Assembly (NCBI RefSeq): GCF_000282595.1 | Contig: NZ_AKIZ01000037.1 | Coordinates: 241,241 to 305,240 of the forward strand | Direction: 5' to 3' | DNA from: Phyllobacterium sp. YR531 | Lineage (GTDB): Bacteria > Pseudomonadota > Alphaproteobacteria > Rhizobiales > Rhizobiaceae | DNA length: 64,000 nt | Shown here: positions 26,936-35,652 of the stretch, in pieces | Layout of the letters: each line of letters opens with the position of its first letter | How positions within the stretch are numbered: the stretch's first letter is position 1 | The notes under the pieces: model-generated | The model's database searches: none | What the model saw: the letters and a program-made list of their open reading frames with translations, nothing else | What the model was told of the DNA's origin: nothing | Made by a program: the position numbers and the translations under genes

Positions 26936-27099
26936 ACCCCCGACTGCGTTGGGTACATAATTTGGCACATGGCACGAATCCCCAAAGCGATTCTTGCTCA
27001 TCGGGTAAAATACGGTTATATAACGCCTCGAAATCCCGGAAATTGTGGTTGAACCCACGTCCCGCCCCTCCGGAGCGGACGAACAAGAGGACTATATCT

Positions 27100-27792
27100 A
27101 TGGCCACCCAGCTTCTAATGCCAAAGGCAACGGCCGTCTGGCTTGTCGATAATACGGCCCTGTCTTTCGATCAGATCGCTGCATTCTGCACGTTGCACCC
27201 GCTTGAAGTAAAGGCAATTGCTGATGGCGAATCCGCCCAGGGCATCAAAGGTCTTGATCCATTGATCACTGGGCAATTGTCTCGTGAAGAAATTGCAAAG
27301 GGTGAAAAAGACCCTAACCACAAGTTGAAGATTTCGGATCCCAAGGTTCGCGTTCCTGAAACCAAGCGCAAGGGCCCACGTTATACACCGCTATCCAAGC
27401 GTCAGGACCGTCCCAATGCCATTCTCTGGCTGGTTCGCAACCATCCGGAACTCAAGGATGCCCAGATTTCGCGCCTGATCGGCACGACCAAGTCGACAAT
27501 CGAACAGATCCGTAACCGCACGCATTGGAATTCCAATAATCTGCAGCCAATGGACCCGGTTACGCTTGGCCTTTCATCGCAGATCGATCTGGACATTGAA
27601 GTTGAACGTTCCTCCCGCAACCGTCCGGTACAGCCGGGTGAAGGTGGCGATACACTGCTGCCAGCCTCCGCTACGGAGAACCTCGACATTCAGCCAACAG
27701 TGCGCGAAGAGGATCAGGAACTCGATGCGGACAAGGTTTTCGCCAAGCTTTCTTCCCTGAAGGGCCGTCAGGACGACGAAGACGAGGAATAA
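27100..27792 (+). CDS. trcR: TrcR (DUF1013) RNA-polymerase-associated cell-cycle regulator
   Basis: From the ATG at 27100 (AAGAGG site) this 230-aa protein matches DUF1013: LLMPKATAVWLVDNTALSFDQIAAFCTLHPLEVKAIADGE, a central helix-turn-helix-like NHPELKDAQISRLIGTTKSTIEQIRNRTHWN, and an acidic C-terminus. In Caulobacter the DUF1013 protein TrcR is reported to travel with RNA polymerase and affect cell-cycle genes. Upstream in-frame Met codons (for example 26914) were rejected for lack of ribosome sites and because they run through the neighbouring Pho box region. A terminator follows. Confidence 0.9.
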   Translation: MATQLLMPKATAVWLVDNTALSFDQIAAFCTLHPLEVKAIADGESAQGIKGLDPLITGQLSREEIAKGEKDPNHKLKISDPKVRVPETKRKGPRYTPLSKRQDRPNAILWLVRNHPELKDAQISRLIGTTKSTIEQIRNRTHWNSNNLQPMDPVTLGLSSQIDLDIEVERSSRNRPVQPGEGGDTLLPASATENLDIQPTVREEDQELDADKVFAKLSSLKGRQDDEDEE

Positions 27793-27824
27793 TCGTCTCC
27801 ACTTCTTCTGGCAGACTATGTAAT

Positions 27825-27852
27825 AAAAGCCCCGTTCCTGACGGGGCTTTTT
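27825..27852 (+). terminator. Terminator of trcR
   Basis: AAAAGCCCCGT-TCCTG-ACGGGGCTTTTT, a classic GC stem followed by a T-run, 33 bp after the trcR stop. Confidence 0.9.
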
Positions 27853-27873
27853 AGTAAGTGGAGGATACTTGCC

Positions 27874-28413
27874 ATGCTGCCGACCTTCGAAACCGAGCGT
27901 CTGTTCATAAGACCCCGCACCATGAAGGATTTTGAGGATTGCATCACTATGGATCGCGATCCGGACGTGACAAAATTCCTGCCCGGTCCGTGGAATGATG
28001 ATGACCGGCACCGCCGCTTTCTGACAGAACGCATGACAACCGATTTTGGTGACAACCTTGGTTACTGGTCAATCTTTGAAAAGAGCAATCCTGATAGATT
28101 TCTGGGTTGGGTGCTGTTGATTCCTCATAATGCGGCTGGCCCTGATGTCGAAATCGGCTGGCGATTCAATCGCCATGTATGGGGCAAGGGCATTGCCACG
28201 GAGGCGGCCAAACCTGTTCTTGCACATGGTTTCCACACGAGCCTGACTGATCGCATTATTGCCGATATCGATCCCGCCAACGAGGGTTCCAAACGCGTCG
28301 CCGAAAAGATCGGCTTTAAGCCAATCGGTGAAAACCTCGAAAACGGCCATCTTTTCTTGTCGTACGTTTTAACGCGCGCTGAATTTTCGCCGCACTCCAG
28401 CAAAACCTCGTAG
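27874..28413 (+). CDS. GNAT family N-acetyltransferase (RimJ/RimL type)
   Basis: This 179-aa GNAT protein opens with LPTFETERLFIRPRTMKDFED, typical of the RimJ/RimL-like group. The acetyl-CoA loop lies around WGKGIATEAAKPVLAHGF, followed by ANEGSKRVAEKIGFKPIGE. The acceptor is unknown: ribosomal N-termini or small amines are possible. It starts shortly after the trcR terminator with a GGAGG site. Confidence 0.9.
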   Translation: MLPTFETERLFIRPRTMKDFEDCITMDRDPDVTKFLPGPWNDDDRHRRFLTERMTTDFGDNLGYWSIFEKSNPDRFLGWVLLIPHNAAGPDVEIGWRFNRHVWGKGIATEAAKPVLAHGFHTSLTDRIIADIDPANEGSKRVAEKIGFKPIGENLENGHLFLSYVLTRAEFSPHSSKTS

Positions 28414-28429
28414 ACAAGTATACTTCTTC

Positions 28430-29140
28430 CTATGACGCGCGAGCTTCTGTGTGGGGCGTCTCGCTGAGTTCCACGCGCCGGTAGAAATCGGCAAGCGTTT
28501 TACCCCGTTCCTGACGGAATATCCGGTCAGCCTTCTCAACCTTGGTAATCCTGTCAATACGGAATGTGCGGAAATCATTACGCAACTCGCACCAGCAGAT
28601 CAGCGTCCAGACCTTGCCCCAGAACCAGAGTCCAAGCGGTCTTATGTCCCGTGTACTGTCCTTACCCTCAAGGTCGGTGTAGGTGATAGACAGCACGCGG
28701 CACTGCTCTGCAGCATTCTCCGCAACGTCGATCAATGCACGTGCGCTATCGCTGATATTTGTCCCGGAAGCATGGATGTGTGTGTTTGTGATCCGCGGTC
28801 TGTCTTCCTTCGGCAGGACTGCTCCGATCTTGATGATTGCTTCTTCAGCCGCTCTGGCCATTGAGGCACCACCCCAGGCCGTAATCAGCCGTGCACCTGC
28901 AACAAGCGCCACCACTTCATCCCGGGTAAACATCAGTGGGGGAAGATCAAAGCCTTCTCGCAGGATGTAGCCAACACCCGCCTCACCATCAATAGGGACG
29001 CCCGTGGACTGCAAATCGGCAATGTCGCGGTAAATTGTCCGCTCGGATACTTCAAGCTTCTCTGCAAGCTGCCTGGCGGTCACAAGCCGGCCACCTCTCA
29101 GCTTTTGTACGATCTGGAAAAGTCGGTCTGCTCTGCGCAT
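28430..29140 (-). CDS. YafY-type HTH/WYL transcriptional regulator
   Basis: This 236-aa protein has an N-terminal HTH-11 DNA-binding domain (RADRLFQIVQKLRGGRLVTARQLAEKLEVSERTIYRDIADLQSTGVPIDGEAGVGYIL) and a C-terminal WYL domain (LGLWFWGKVWTLICWCELRNDFRTFRIDRI). WYL regulators sense nucleic acids or small ligands. It lies 2 bp after the MGMT-like gene; together with the DJ-1 gene it forms a likely three-gene operon. Confidence 0.9.
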   Translation of the reverse strand: MRRADRLFQIVQKLRGGRLVTARQLAEKLEVSERTIYRDIADLQSTGVPIDGEAGVGYILREGFDLPPLMFTRDEVVALVAGARLITAWGGASMARAAEEAIIKIGAVLPKEDRPRITNTHIHASGTNISDSARALIDVAENAAEQCRVLSITYTDLEGKDSTRDIRPLGLWFWGKVWTLICWCELRNDFRTFRIDRITKVEKADRIFRQERGKTLADFYRRVELSETPHTEARAS

Positions 29141-29142
29141 AA

Positions 29143-29550
29143 CTAATCCTTCAAACCTTCCTTCAGACGCTGCTCTGTCACAAAGACCGTGCCAAAGGAA
29201 AGTCTGGAAATGGTTGGTGTTTGAGCGCTCAGGACACGCCAGAATGGCGTCATGGCATCCAGATCGCCATTTTGTTGATAGGTTTCAAAAGCAGCTTCTG
29301 CCACGGTCCGCAAATGAAAGCCTGTAGTAATAGGGCAAGTCACCTCGGCTCCATTTTGCTTGGCTAACGATTGCCGGAGTGTTTGAATATCCATCTGTTT
29401 GCCCTTGGGCAATGTACGGATAAAGTCGTCGACCTGCCGCGCTGTTGGCACCAGCATCATCTCGCCAATCTTCATACCGGCAATATTCACAGGGACAGGT
29501 TTGACCTCATGCTGCACCCCGGAATTCAATTTATCTGTCCATGTCTTCAT
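29143..29550 (-). CDS. Conserved protein, possibly MGMT-like fold
   Basis: From the ATG at 29550 this is a 135-aa soluble protein. The central part (DIQTLRQSLAKQNGAEVTCPITTGFHLRTVAEAAFE, then FWRVLSAQTP) recalls the DNA-binding/active-site region of O6-methylguanine methyltransferases, but the PCHR active site is replaced by CPIT, so alkyl transfer is doubtful. This resemblance is from memory and weak. It sits between a WYL regulator and a DJ-1 family gene in a compact operon, suggesting a stress role. Confidence 0.6.
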   Translation of the reverse strand: MKTWTDKLNSGVQHEVKPVPVNIAGMKIGEMMLVPTARQVDDFIRTLPKGKQMDIQTLRQSLAKQNGAEVTCPITTGFHLRTVAEAAFETYQQNGDLDAMTPFWRVLSAQTPTISRLSFGTVFVTEQRLKEGLKD

Positions 29551-29575
29551 GGCAAAATCTCTCTGAACAGTGTTC

Positions 29576-30163
29576 TTAACCCGCCTGGAACTCGCGGCCA
29601 ATCATGTCGCGCATCTCGGCGATCTGAGGTGCCTGCTCCGGAAACAATGCCTCCAAAAAGGCAATTGCAAAGGTTCCAGGGGCCGTTCCCGCCGCACTGA
29701 CGACATGGCCATCGCGAACAGCATGGGGCACGTCCTGATAAAACTCCGAGCCAGCGTAAGATTCGAGCCGCGACTCGATCCAACCTGCTCCATTGCTGGT
29801 GTGTTTACGCCCGGAAAACAGGCCCGCTCGCGCCAATGCAAGCGTACCAGCGCAAATGCCGCCGACAATTCCACCTCGCGCCAAAACATCTTTCAACAAT
29901 GGCGATATGTCAGGAGCGTCCGCCTCCGACCAAGTGTCCGAGCCGATAACTGCAACGGCATCCAGATCCGTATTTTCGGAGGAAGCTGCATCCCGGTCGG
30001 GAATAAGCCGCAAGCCGCCTATTGACTTCAGAGGACCCGCAGAAGGGGAAAGAGAAACGACCCGGCCACCGAACCATTCGTTGACCGAGCCGGATAACAT
30101 ACCAAATTCCCAATCGGCCCAACCTTCGACGAAAACCAGTCCTACTGTTCTTTTCTTTTCCAT
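29576..30163 (-). CDS. DJ-1/PfpI family protein
   Basis: From the ATG at 30163 (a GAGGAGGTGG site lies just upstream) this is a 195-aa class I glutamine amidotransferase-like protein. The nucleophile elbow is GGICAGTLALA with Cys104, and the N-terminal FVEGWADWEFGML resembles DJ-1/YajL-type enzymes, which act on glyoxal adducts or as chaperones. It is the first gene of the likely DJ-1/MGMT-like/WYL operon. Confidence 0.87.
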   Translation of the reverse strand: MEKKRTVGLVFVEGWADWEFGMLSGSVNEWFGGRVVSLSPSAGPLKSIGGLRLIPDRDAASSENTDLDAVAVIGSDTWSEADAPDISPLLKDVLARGGIVGGICAGTLALARAGLFSGRKHTSNGAGWIESRLESYAGSEFYQDVPHAVRDGHVVSAAGTAPGTFAIAFLEALFPEQAPQIAEMRDMIGREFQAG

Positions 30164-30192
30164 CGAAGCCACCTCCTCCATGGCTGTCAAAT

Positions 30193-30492
30193 TCAGCATC
30201 CTAGCTCTAAGACGTTGTTTTTACGCGATTTCAAGACTTCATAATGCTTGGGCCAATCTGCTTTCCTTGGCTGGGAACCGATGCGGCGGTCACTGACCCT
30301 CGCATCGTCCTGCTGCACGGAATTGCGCTGTGCCAGCCGTTCAGCATAAGCATCGGGCCATCCGATATCCTTCAGCAGATATTCCGGCAGCGAATTGAGA
30401 TGCCGTTCAGTACGCAACTCCTGACGATGAGTTGCAAACTCGGAAAACCAATGTTTTACGCTCTGTACAATATCAAAATCGAGGTAAGCCAT
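30193..30492 (-). CDS. DUF1127 protein with extended C-terminus
   Basis: This 99-aa protein contains the short DUF1127 motif in RTERHLNSLPEYLLKDIGWPD (about residues 27-47), common in small RNA-binding or stress proteins of Rhizobiales. DUF1127 proteins are often 45-70 aa; the charged tail here is longer. It ends 30 nt before the DJ-1 start and may lead that operon. Confidence 0.8.
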   Translation of the reverse strand: MAYLDFDIVQSVKHWFSEFATHRQELRTERHLNSLPEYLLKDIGWPDAYAERLAQRNSVQQDDARVSDRRIGSQPRKADWPKHYEVLKSRKNNVLELGC

Positions 30493-30578
30493 ATCCCTGT
30501 CTCCTTCTGACTACGGGGACATAATGGCATACCCCTCCTGACAACCTTCTGTCAGTAGGATGTCACCAGTGCCGAAAT

Positions 30579-31364
30579 TTATCCATTGACCGGCACCGTG
30601 TAATTCAAGGGCAACCGGCCACCGTCAGCATATATGGTTTGCCCCGTTATGTAGCTTGCATCATCCGACGCCAGAAAGGCAGCAACAGCCGCAATTTCGG
30701 AAGGTTCACCTATACGCCCCAACGGCGTACGGGACAGTATCCTGTGCTTGGCTGCGGCATCAGAATTGACCGTATCCAGCATCTGCGTTTTGATGGAGCC
30801 CGGCCCCACAGCGTTGACGCGAATCCCATAGGGTGCCAGCGAAAGAGCCATTACCTTCGTCAACTGGGTGACACCACCTTTTGAAACAGAATAAGCGATC
30901 TGTTCAGGGAGCGCCACGACAGCATTGATCGATGACATATTGACTATGGAGCCGGCATTCCCTCCGTTCTTTATCTTTTCGACCATGTGGCGCGCCACCG
31001 CTTGACCGCAAAGAAACGACCCTTTGAGATTGATCCTCAGAACCCTGTCAAAATCATCTTCGGTCAAATCCAGAAAGTTTGACGTGTGGACAATACCGGC
31101 ATTATTGACCAGCACATCCACATCACCAAACGCCTCAATTGTCCCCGCGACAAGATTGTGCACATCCAACCTGCTGCTGACATCCGTCGACGAGAACCGA
31201 ACTTTGCCGAGTGGCGAAAGTTCTTTGACCGCTGATGCTCCCTGACTGTCATTAACGTCAGCAATCATCACGCTGGCACCATCGTGCAGAAAGCGCCTTG
31301 CTATCGCCAGCCCGATGCCCTGAGCCCCGCCCGTTACAATTGCGATCTTGCCATCCAATGCCAT
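30579..31364 (-). CDS. SDR family oxidoreductase
   Basis: This 261-aa classical short-chain dehydrogenase has the cofactor loop TGGAQGIGLAIA, NNAGIVHTS, a catalytic Ser in IVNMSSINA, and YSVSK for the catalytic Tyr/Lys pair. Asp at the end of the second strand (IADVN) favours NAD(H). It follows prpE after 48 bp on the same strand, so it may act on an acyl intermediate, but the substrate is unknown. Confidence 0.9.
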   Translation of the reverse strand: MALDGKIAIVTGGAQGIGLAIARRFLHDGASVMIADVNDSQGASAVKELSPLGKVRFSSTDVSSRLDVHNLVAGTIEAFGDVDVLVNNAGIVHTSNFLDLTEDDFDRVLRINLKGSFLCGQAVARHMVEKIKNGGNAGSIVNMSSINAVVALPEQIAYSVSKGGVTQLTKVMALSLAPYGIRVNAVGPGSIKTQMLDTVNSDAAAKHRILSRTPLGRIGEPSEIAAVAAFLASDDASYITGQTIYADGGRLPLNYTVPVNG

Positions 31365-31412
31365 TGTCAGTCTCCGGTTTGAAAACAGACCTTAACCCCG
31401 GGTGGCAGATGG

Positions 31413-33323
31413 TCAACCGTTGCCTGTACCAATTCCCCGCGCATTGAGCACTGACTTGATCTCATCGAGGATTGCCGGATCGTCAATCGTCGCCGGCATA
31501 TTCCACGGCTCCTGATCAGCAATCTTTTGCATCGTACCACGCAATATTTTACCGGAACGTGTCTTTGGCAGACGCTTGGTTGTTATCGCTGTTTTAAAAG
31601 CGGCCACCGGGCCGATACGTTCACGCATAAGCGCCACGCAATCCTGCTCAATCTCAGCTTCGCTACGCGTAACACCCGATTTCAGAACGATGAAACCACA
31701 AGGAACTTGCCCCTTCACCTGATCGGCGATGCCAATGACAGCGCATTCGGCAACATCCGGATGACTGGAAAGAACTTCCTCCATCGCCCCGGTTGAAAGA
31801 CGGTGGCCAGCCACGTTGATGATGTCATCGGTACGGCTCATGATGTAAATATAACCGTCTTCGTCCACGATGCCCGCATCGGCTGTCTTATAGTAGCCGG
31901 GAAACTCGCTGATATATGCCTCGCGAAATCTCTGATCAGCATTCCACAATGTCGGCAGAAACGCAGGTGGCAGCGGCAGTTTGACAACAATATTGCCAAG
32001 TTCCCCGCGTTTTACCGGGTGACCGGCATCATCCAATGCCTGCACGTCATAGCCGGGCATCGGCACGGTTGGCGAACCATACTTTACCGGCAGCATGCCG
32101 AGCCCGGCGGGATTGGCTGCCATGGGCCAGCCGCTCTCGGTCTGCCACCAATGGTCAATCACCGGAACTCCGAGCTTTTCTTCAGCCCATTTGATAGTAT
32201 CCGTATCTGCCCGTTCCCCGGCAAGGAAAAGATATTTCAATGAAGAAATATCATATTTCCCTATGAACTCTCCCTTGGGGTCTTCTTTCTTTATTGCACG
32301 GAACGCAGTCGGCGCGGTGAGCAGCACCTTTACCTTGTGATCGGCAACAATACGCCAGAAAGTACCGGCGTCGGGCGTTCCGACCGGCTTGCCTTCATAA
32401 AGGATACTCGTCGCTCCAATGAACAGCGGTGCATAAGCGATATAAGAGTGTCCGACTGCCCAGCCTATATCCGAAGCTGCCCAGAATACCTCACCCTGAT
32501 AGGTGTCGTAGACGGCCCCCATGGACCAGGCAAGCGCTACCAGATGGCCGCCATTATCGCGCACGACCCCTTTGGGCTGGCCCGTCGTACCCGACGTATA
32601 AAGGATGTAGAGCGGGTCAGTGGCCTTGAGAGATGTGCAGGGAACATTGCGCCCAGCCGTTGCGGCAACTGCTTGCGCATAATCGATATCGCGCCCTGCA
32701 ACCAGCTCATGCGGTTGTTGCGGACGGACAAGGATCAGGCAGGCATTCACCTTGTGACTTGCCTGCTCAATTGCCTTGTCGAGCATTGGCTTGTAAGCAA
32801 CGACCCTGCCCGGCTCCAGCCCGCAGGACGTGGCAATTATCATGATTGGCTTGGCGTCGTCTATGCGCGTTGCAAGCTCGTTAGCTGCAAAGCCTCCAAA
32901 GACCACAGAATGCACTGCACCTATGCGGGCACATGCGAGCATGGCGACAACGGCCTCAGGCACCATTGCCATGTAAATGATAACGCGATCACCTTTGCCG
33001 ACCCCCTTGTCGACCAGCACAGCCGCCAATGCTTCAATCTCGGCCTGTAGAGCACTATAGGTTATTTTTCGCGTGGTGCCGGTTATCGCACTGTCGTGTA
33101 TCAGTGCATCCTGATCACCACGCCCAGCGAGCACATGACGATCTACAGCATTGTAGCAGGTGTTGCATTCGGCCCCTGCATACCAACGTCCGTAAGGTCC
33201 GTCCTCAGGATCAAAAACCTTGTCCCATGGCTTGGTCCAGTCGATTGCCACCGCTGCCTTGGCCCAGAATGCCAAAGGATCGGACTGCCAGTCCTGATAG
33301 ACCTGCGCATATCGTGATGTCAT
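31413..33323 (-). CDS. prpE: Propionyl-CoA synthetase
   Basis: This 636-aa member of the acetyl/propionyl-CoA synthetase family activates propionate with ATP and CoA. The AMP-binding motif is LYILYTSGTTGQPKGVVRDNGGH, the core HWWQTESGWPM, and the C-terminal MSRTDDIINVAGHRLSTGAMEE precedes RLPKTRSGKILRG, the acetylatable-lysine motif. The VVRDNGGH variant and the overall length fit PrpE better than Acs. No 2-methylcitrate cycle genes are adjacent. Confidence 0.92.
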   Translation of the reverse strand: MTSRYAQVYQDWQSDPLAFWAKAAVAIDWTKPWDKVFDPEDGPYGRWYAGAECNTCYNAVDRHVLAGRGDQDALIHDSAITGTTRKITYSALQAEIEALAAVLVDKGVGKGDRVIIYMAMVPEAVVAMLACARIGAVHSVVFGGFAANELATRIDDAKPIMIIATSCGLEPGRVVAYKPMLDKAIEQASHKVNACLILVRPQQPHELVAGRDIDYAQAVAATAGRNVPCTSLKATDPLYILYTSGTTGQPKGVVRDNGGHLVALAWSMGAVYDTYQGEVFWAASDIGWAVGHSYIAYAPLFIGATSILYEGKPVGTPDAGTFWRIVADHKVKVLLTAPTAFRAIKKEDPKGEFIGKYDISSLKYLFLAGERADTDTIKWAEEKLGVPVIDHWWQTESGWPMAANPAGLGMLPVKYGSPTVPMPGYDVQALDDAGHPVKRGELGNIVVKLPLPPAFLPTLWNADQRFREAYISEFPGYYKTADAGIVDEDGYIYIMSRTDDIINVAGHRLSTGAMEEVLSSHPDVAECAVIGIADQVKGQVPCGFIVLKSGVTRSEAEIEQDCVALMRERIGPVAAFKTAITTKRLPKTRSGKILRGTMQKIADQEPWNMPATIDDPAILDEIKSVLNARGIGTGNG

Positions 33324-33443
33324 GAAATTCCTCCCGCATTAAGCATCCTAAATACGAAGGGCGGAGTCAAAGGGCGAATTGACAATTCTGTGCACTTGGC
33401 ACACTGCTCATTTCAATCAACAGGATATTGCAATCAGCTCCCC

Positions 33444-33608
33444 ATGACCAAAATCCTGTCCTTCATTTTCATCGTTATAATGGCGTTACACCTCTTCAAG
33501 CCACTTGGCTGGCCGGGGCTTAAAAAGCGCAAGGATTTCTGGAAAATCGCCGTCGGGGCAGTTCTGGCAATTTTGGTGGTCGGCATTTCGCGGCATGCAG
33601 GATACTGA
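33444..33608 (+). CDS. Small membrane protein
   Basis: From the ATG at 33444 this is a 54-aa protein with two hydrophobic stretches (ILSFIFIVIMALHLF and IAVGAVLAILVVGI) separated by a basic loop (GLKKRKDFWK). It resembles short, widely conserved YpfN-like inner-membrane proteins. It has no strong ribosome site, and its end is 3 bp from the stop of the SGNH hydrolase on the other strand. Confidence 0.65.
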   Translation: MTKILSFIFIVIMALHLFKPLGWPGLKKRKDFWKIAVGAVLAILVVGISRHAGY

Positions 33609-33611
33609 TCC

Positions 33612-34361
33612 CTACTGTCCTGTCTCACCCTCTTCGGCCTGAGGCCGGTTCAGGATATAGGGAACCAGATGTTTCGCCCAGGCATCATATCCAAGAGCCG
33701 AAGCGTGGAACCCGTCTGTTGAGAATCCCTCCGCAGACTCTATCGGCAAGCGTACTGCCGGTATCGCCATACGTTCGCGGCATAGCCGTTCGCCAAGCTT
33801 GTTGATGGCACCGGCACGGCCTTCCAGAATGCGTCCGAGCAGTGGCGGCATAGCAGGTACATCACGAAAATCGATGACCTGCGACCACACAACATGTGCT
33901 TCCGGCCATTTCGCCCGCATGGCATAGAGAAGGCCGCCGAATTCGCGCTTGAACCGTGGCAGCGAATGGAAGTTCTTCGTATCATTGGTACCGGTGGAGA
34001 GAACAATATGTGTCCACATCCCACGTTCGAGATTTGGCACCACATGATCGCGCAACTGGCCGGATGTAGCTGAATTGAAGCCCGCTGCTCGCCAGATAAC
34101 CTTGCGTCCCGTGCGCCCTTGCAGATGGACCGCTAACCTCACGCATAATCCCTGCCAGGCATCCGTGATACCGACACCTGCGGCTGAGGAATCGCCCAGA
34201 ACAAGCAAGCGTATCGCCGGGTCCTTACCAGCAATCTCACCTACAGGCAGACCTGCGGGCGGAAGCATCCGCTCTGTCTTCAGCCGTACATTTATCCCCT
34301 GCCACGCATAGACAGGATAAAGGAACCAGCTCAGCAAAGGATGGAATGGTGCAGGTTTCAT
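33612..34361 (-). CDS. SGNH/GDSL-type hydrolase
   Basis: This 249-aa esterase-like protein carries the SGNH block I LLVLGDSSAAGVG (nucleophile near Ser58), GTNDTKN for block III and a C-terminal DGFHASALGYDAWA for block V (Asp/His). The N-terminus has a short hydrophobic stretch (LLSWFLYPVYAWQGI) that may anchor it. Typical substrates are acyl or acetyl esters on lipids or polysaccharides. Confidence 0.87.
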   Translation of the reverse strand: MKPAPFHPLLSWFLYPVYAWQGINVRLKTERMLPPAGLPVGEIAGKDPAIRLLVLGDSSAAGVGITDAWQGLCVRLAVHLQGRTGRKVIWRAAGFNSATSGQLRDHVVPNLERGMWTHIVLSTGTNDTKNFHSLPRFKREFGGLLYAMRAKWPEAHVVWSQVIDFRDVPAMPPLLGRILEGRAGAINKLGERLCRERMAIPAVRLPIESAEGFSTDGFHASALGYDAWAKHLVPYILNRPQAEEGETGQ

Positions 34362-34386
34362 TCGTCTTTAGTCGTCCCCATGAAAA

Positions 34387-34412
34387 AGCCCGGGCTGATT
34401 CCAACCCGGGCT
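34387..34412 (-). terminator. Terminator downstream of class I aldolase
   Basis: On the minus strand AGCCCGGG pairs with CCCGGGCT around a 10-nt loop and is followed by a T-run (TTTTT). Confidence 0.85.
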
Positions 34413-34453
34413 CCATGAGATACGCTTTTGGATAAAAAATGCTTAAGAGACCC

Positions 34454-35479
34454 TTAAGCCGCCTTTTCCAGATCTTTCTTCCAACCGCCAGTTGCGGCAA
34501 GACCATTCATTTTAGCGCGGTGTGCAAAAGCGCGTTGTCCTGCTGCGACATTCTCGGACTTGCCGTTCCATGCGCTCAAAGCTGCAGCCTGCAATGCACG
34601 GCCATAAGAGAAAGTCAGCTTCCAAGGCATGGTGAAATTGGCATTCATGGCCGATAGATGCGCCGTTGCCTCTTCTTCAGTCTGGCCACCGGAAAGGAAG
34701 GCAATGCCCGGAACAGCGGATGGAACAGTCGACTTCAACAGACGTACGGTCTGTTCAGCAACCTGCTCTACTGATGCCTTCTGAGCTTTTTGACCAGCAA
34801 CGACCATGTTTGGCTTGAGGATCATGCCTTCGAGCACCACGCGAGCGTCATATAGTTCGTCGAATACAGTTTTTAGAACCCATTCGCTGACTTCATAGCA
34901 ACGCTCAATCGAATGGTTGCCGGGTGTGCCGTCCATGAGAACTTCCGGCTCAACAATCGGAACAATTCCAGCTTCCTGGCAAAGCGCAGCATAGCGTGCC
35001 AAAGCTTGAGCATTCTGCTTGACGGCGCCCCATGTCGGCAGGCCGTCGGAAATAGCAATCGCTGCGCGCCACTTGGAGAAGCGTGCTCCGAGCTTGTAAT
35101 ATTCAGCGAGACGCTCACGCAGGCCATCCAGACCTTCAGTAATGGTTTCACCAGGAAAGCCTGCAAGCGGCTTTGCTCCCGCATCGACCTTGATGCCCGG
35201 GATGCAACCCGCATCCTGCATGATCTTGACGAGAGACGTGCCATCCTTGGCGTTCTGGCGAATGGTTTCATCGTAAAGGATGACACCTGAAATGTAGTTC
35301 TTCATCGCATCATCGGAGCGGAAGAGCATTTCGCGGTAATCGCGCCGGCTATCGGCGGTGGATTCCAGTCCGATGCTGTCGAACCGCTTTTTGATGGTTC
35401 CTGAACTTTCATCGGCAGCAAGAAGGCCCTTGCCGTTGGCAACCATTGCAACCGCTATATCTTCCAGACGTTCGCTCAT
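34454..35479 (-). CDS. Class I fructose-bisphosphate aldolase
   Basis: From the ATG at 35479 this is a 341-aa class I (Schiff-base) aldolase that cleaves fructose-1,6-bisphosphate. It has GKGLLAADESSGTIKKRFDSIG, FSKWRAAI, PIVEPEVLMDG, the active lysine in GMILKPNMV, and FLSGGQTEEEATAHL. This animal-type form is the usual aldolase of Brucella and relatives. The start at 35515 was rejected for lack of a ribosome site. It forms a same-strand run with pgk, gap and tkt, but has its own terminator. Confidence 0.94.
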   Translation of the reverse strand: MSERLEDIAVAMVANGKGLLAADESSGTIKKRFDSIGLESTADSRRDYREMLFRSDDAMKNYISGVILYDETIRQNAKDGTSLVKIMQDAGCIPGIKVDAGAKPLAGFPGETITEGLDGLRERLAEYYKLGARFSKWRAAIAISDGLPTWGAVKQNAQALARYAALCQEAGIVPIVEPEVLMDGTPGNHSIERCYEVSEWVLKTVFDELYDARVVLEGMILKPNMVVAGQKAQKASVEQVAEQTVRLLKSTVPSAVPGIAFLSGGQTEEEATAHLSAMNANFTMPWKLTFSYGRALQAAALSAWNGKSENVAAGQRAFAHRAKMNGLAATGGWKKDLEKAA

Positions 35480-35612
35480 AGAATAATGTACTCCGTTTTC
35501 CCTTATCCGCCCCATAACAGAAGCCTACGACAAACGAAACGGCACACCAAGTAATTGAAACGATTGAAATTTTTTCAACCGATTTAACCAGATAACATTT
35601 TCTTTTATTTGT

Positions 35613-35641
35613 TAATCAGGCCCGGTTTACGGGCCTGATTA
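35613..35641 (-). terminator. Terminator of pgk
   Basis: TAATCAGGCCCG and CGGGCCTGATTA (12-bp stem, 5-nt loop) followed on the minus strand by an A/T-rich stretch, just after the pgk stop. Confidence 0.85.
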
Positions 35642-35652
35642 ATGAGCGGATT

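Noticed and set aside
30538..30566. CTGACA/TGTCAG inverted repeat and CTGTCAG-TAGG-ATGTCAC, another Pho-box-like pattern
   Set aside because: Orientation faces the 3' end of the SDR gene and no + strand gene follows; it may be part of the DUF1127 promoter or a weak terminator.
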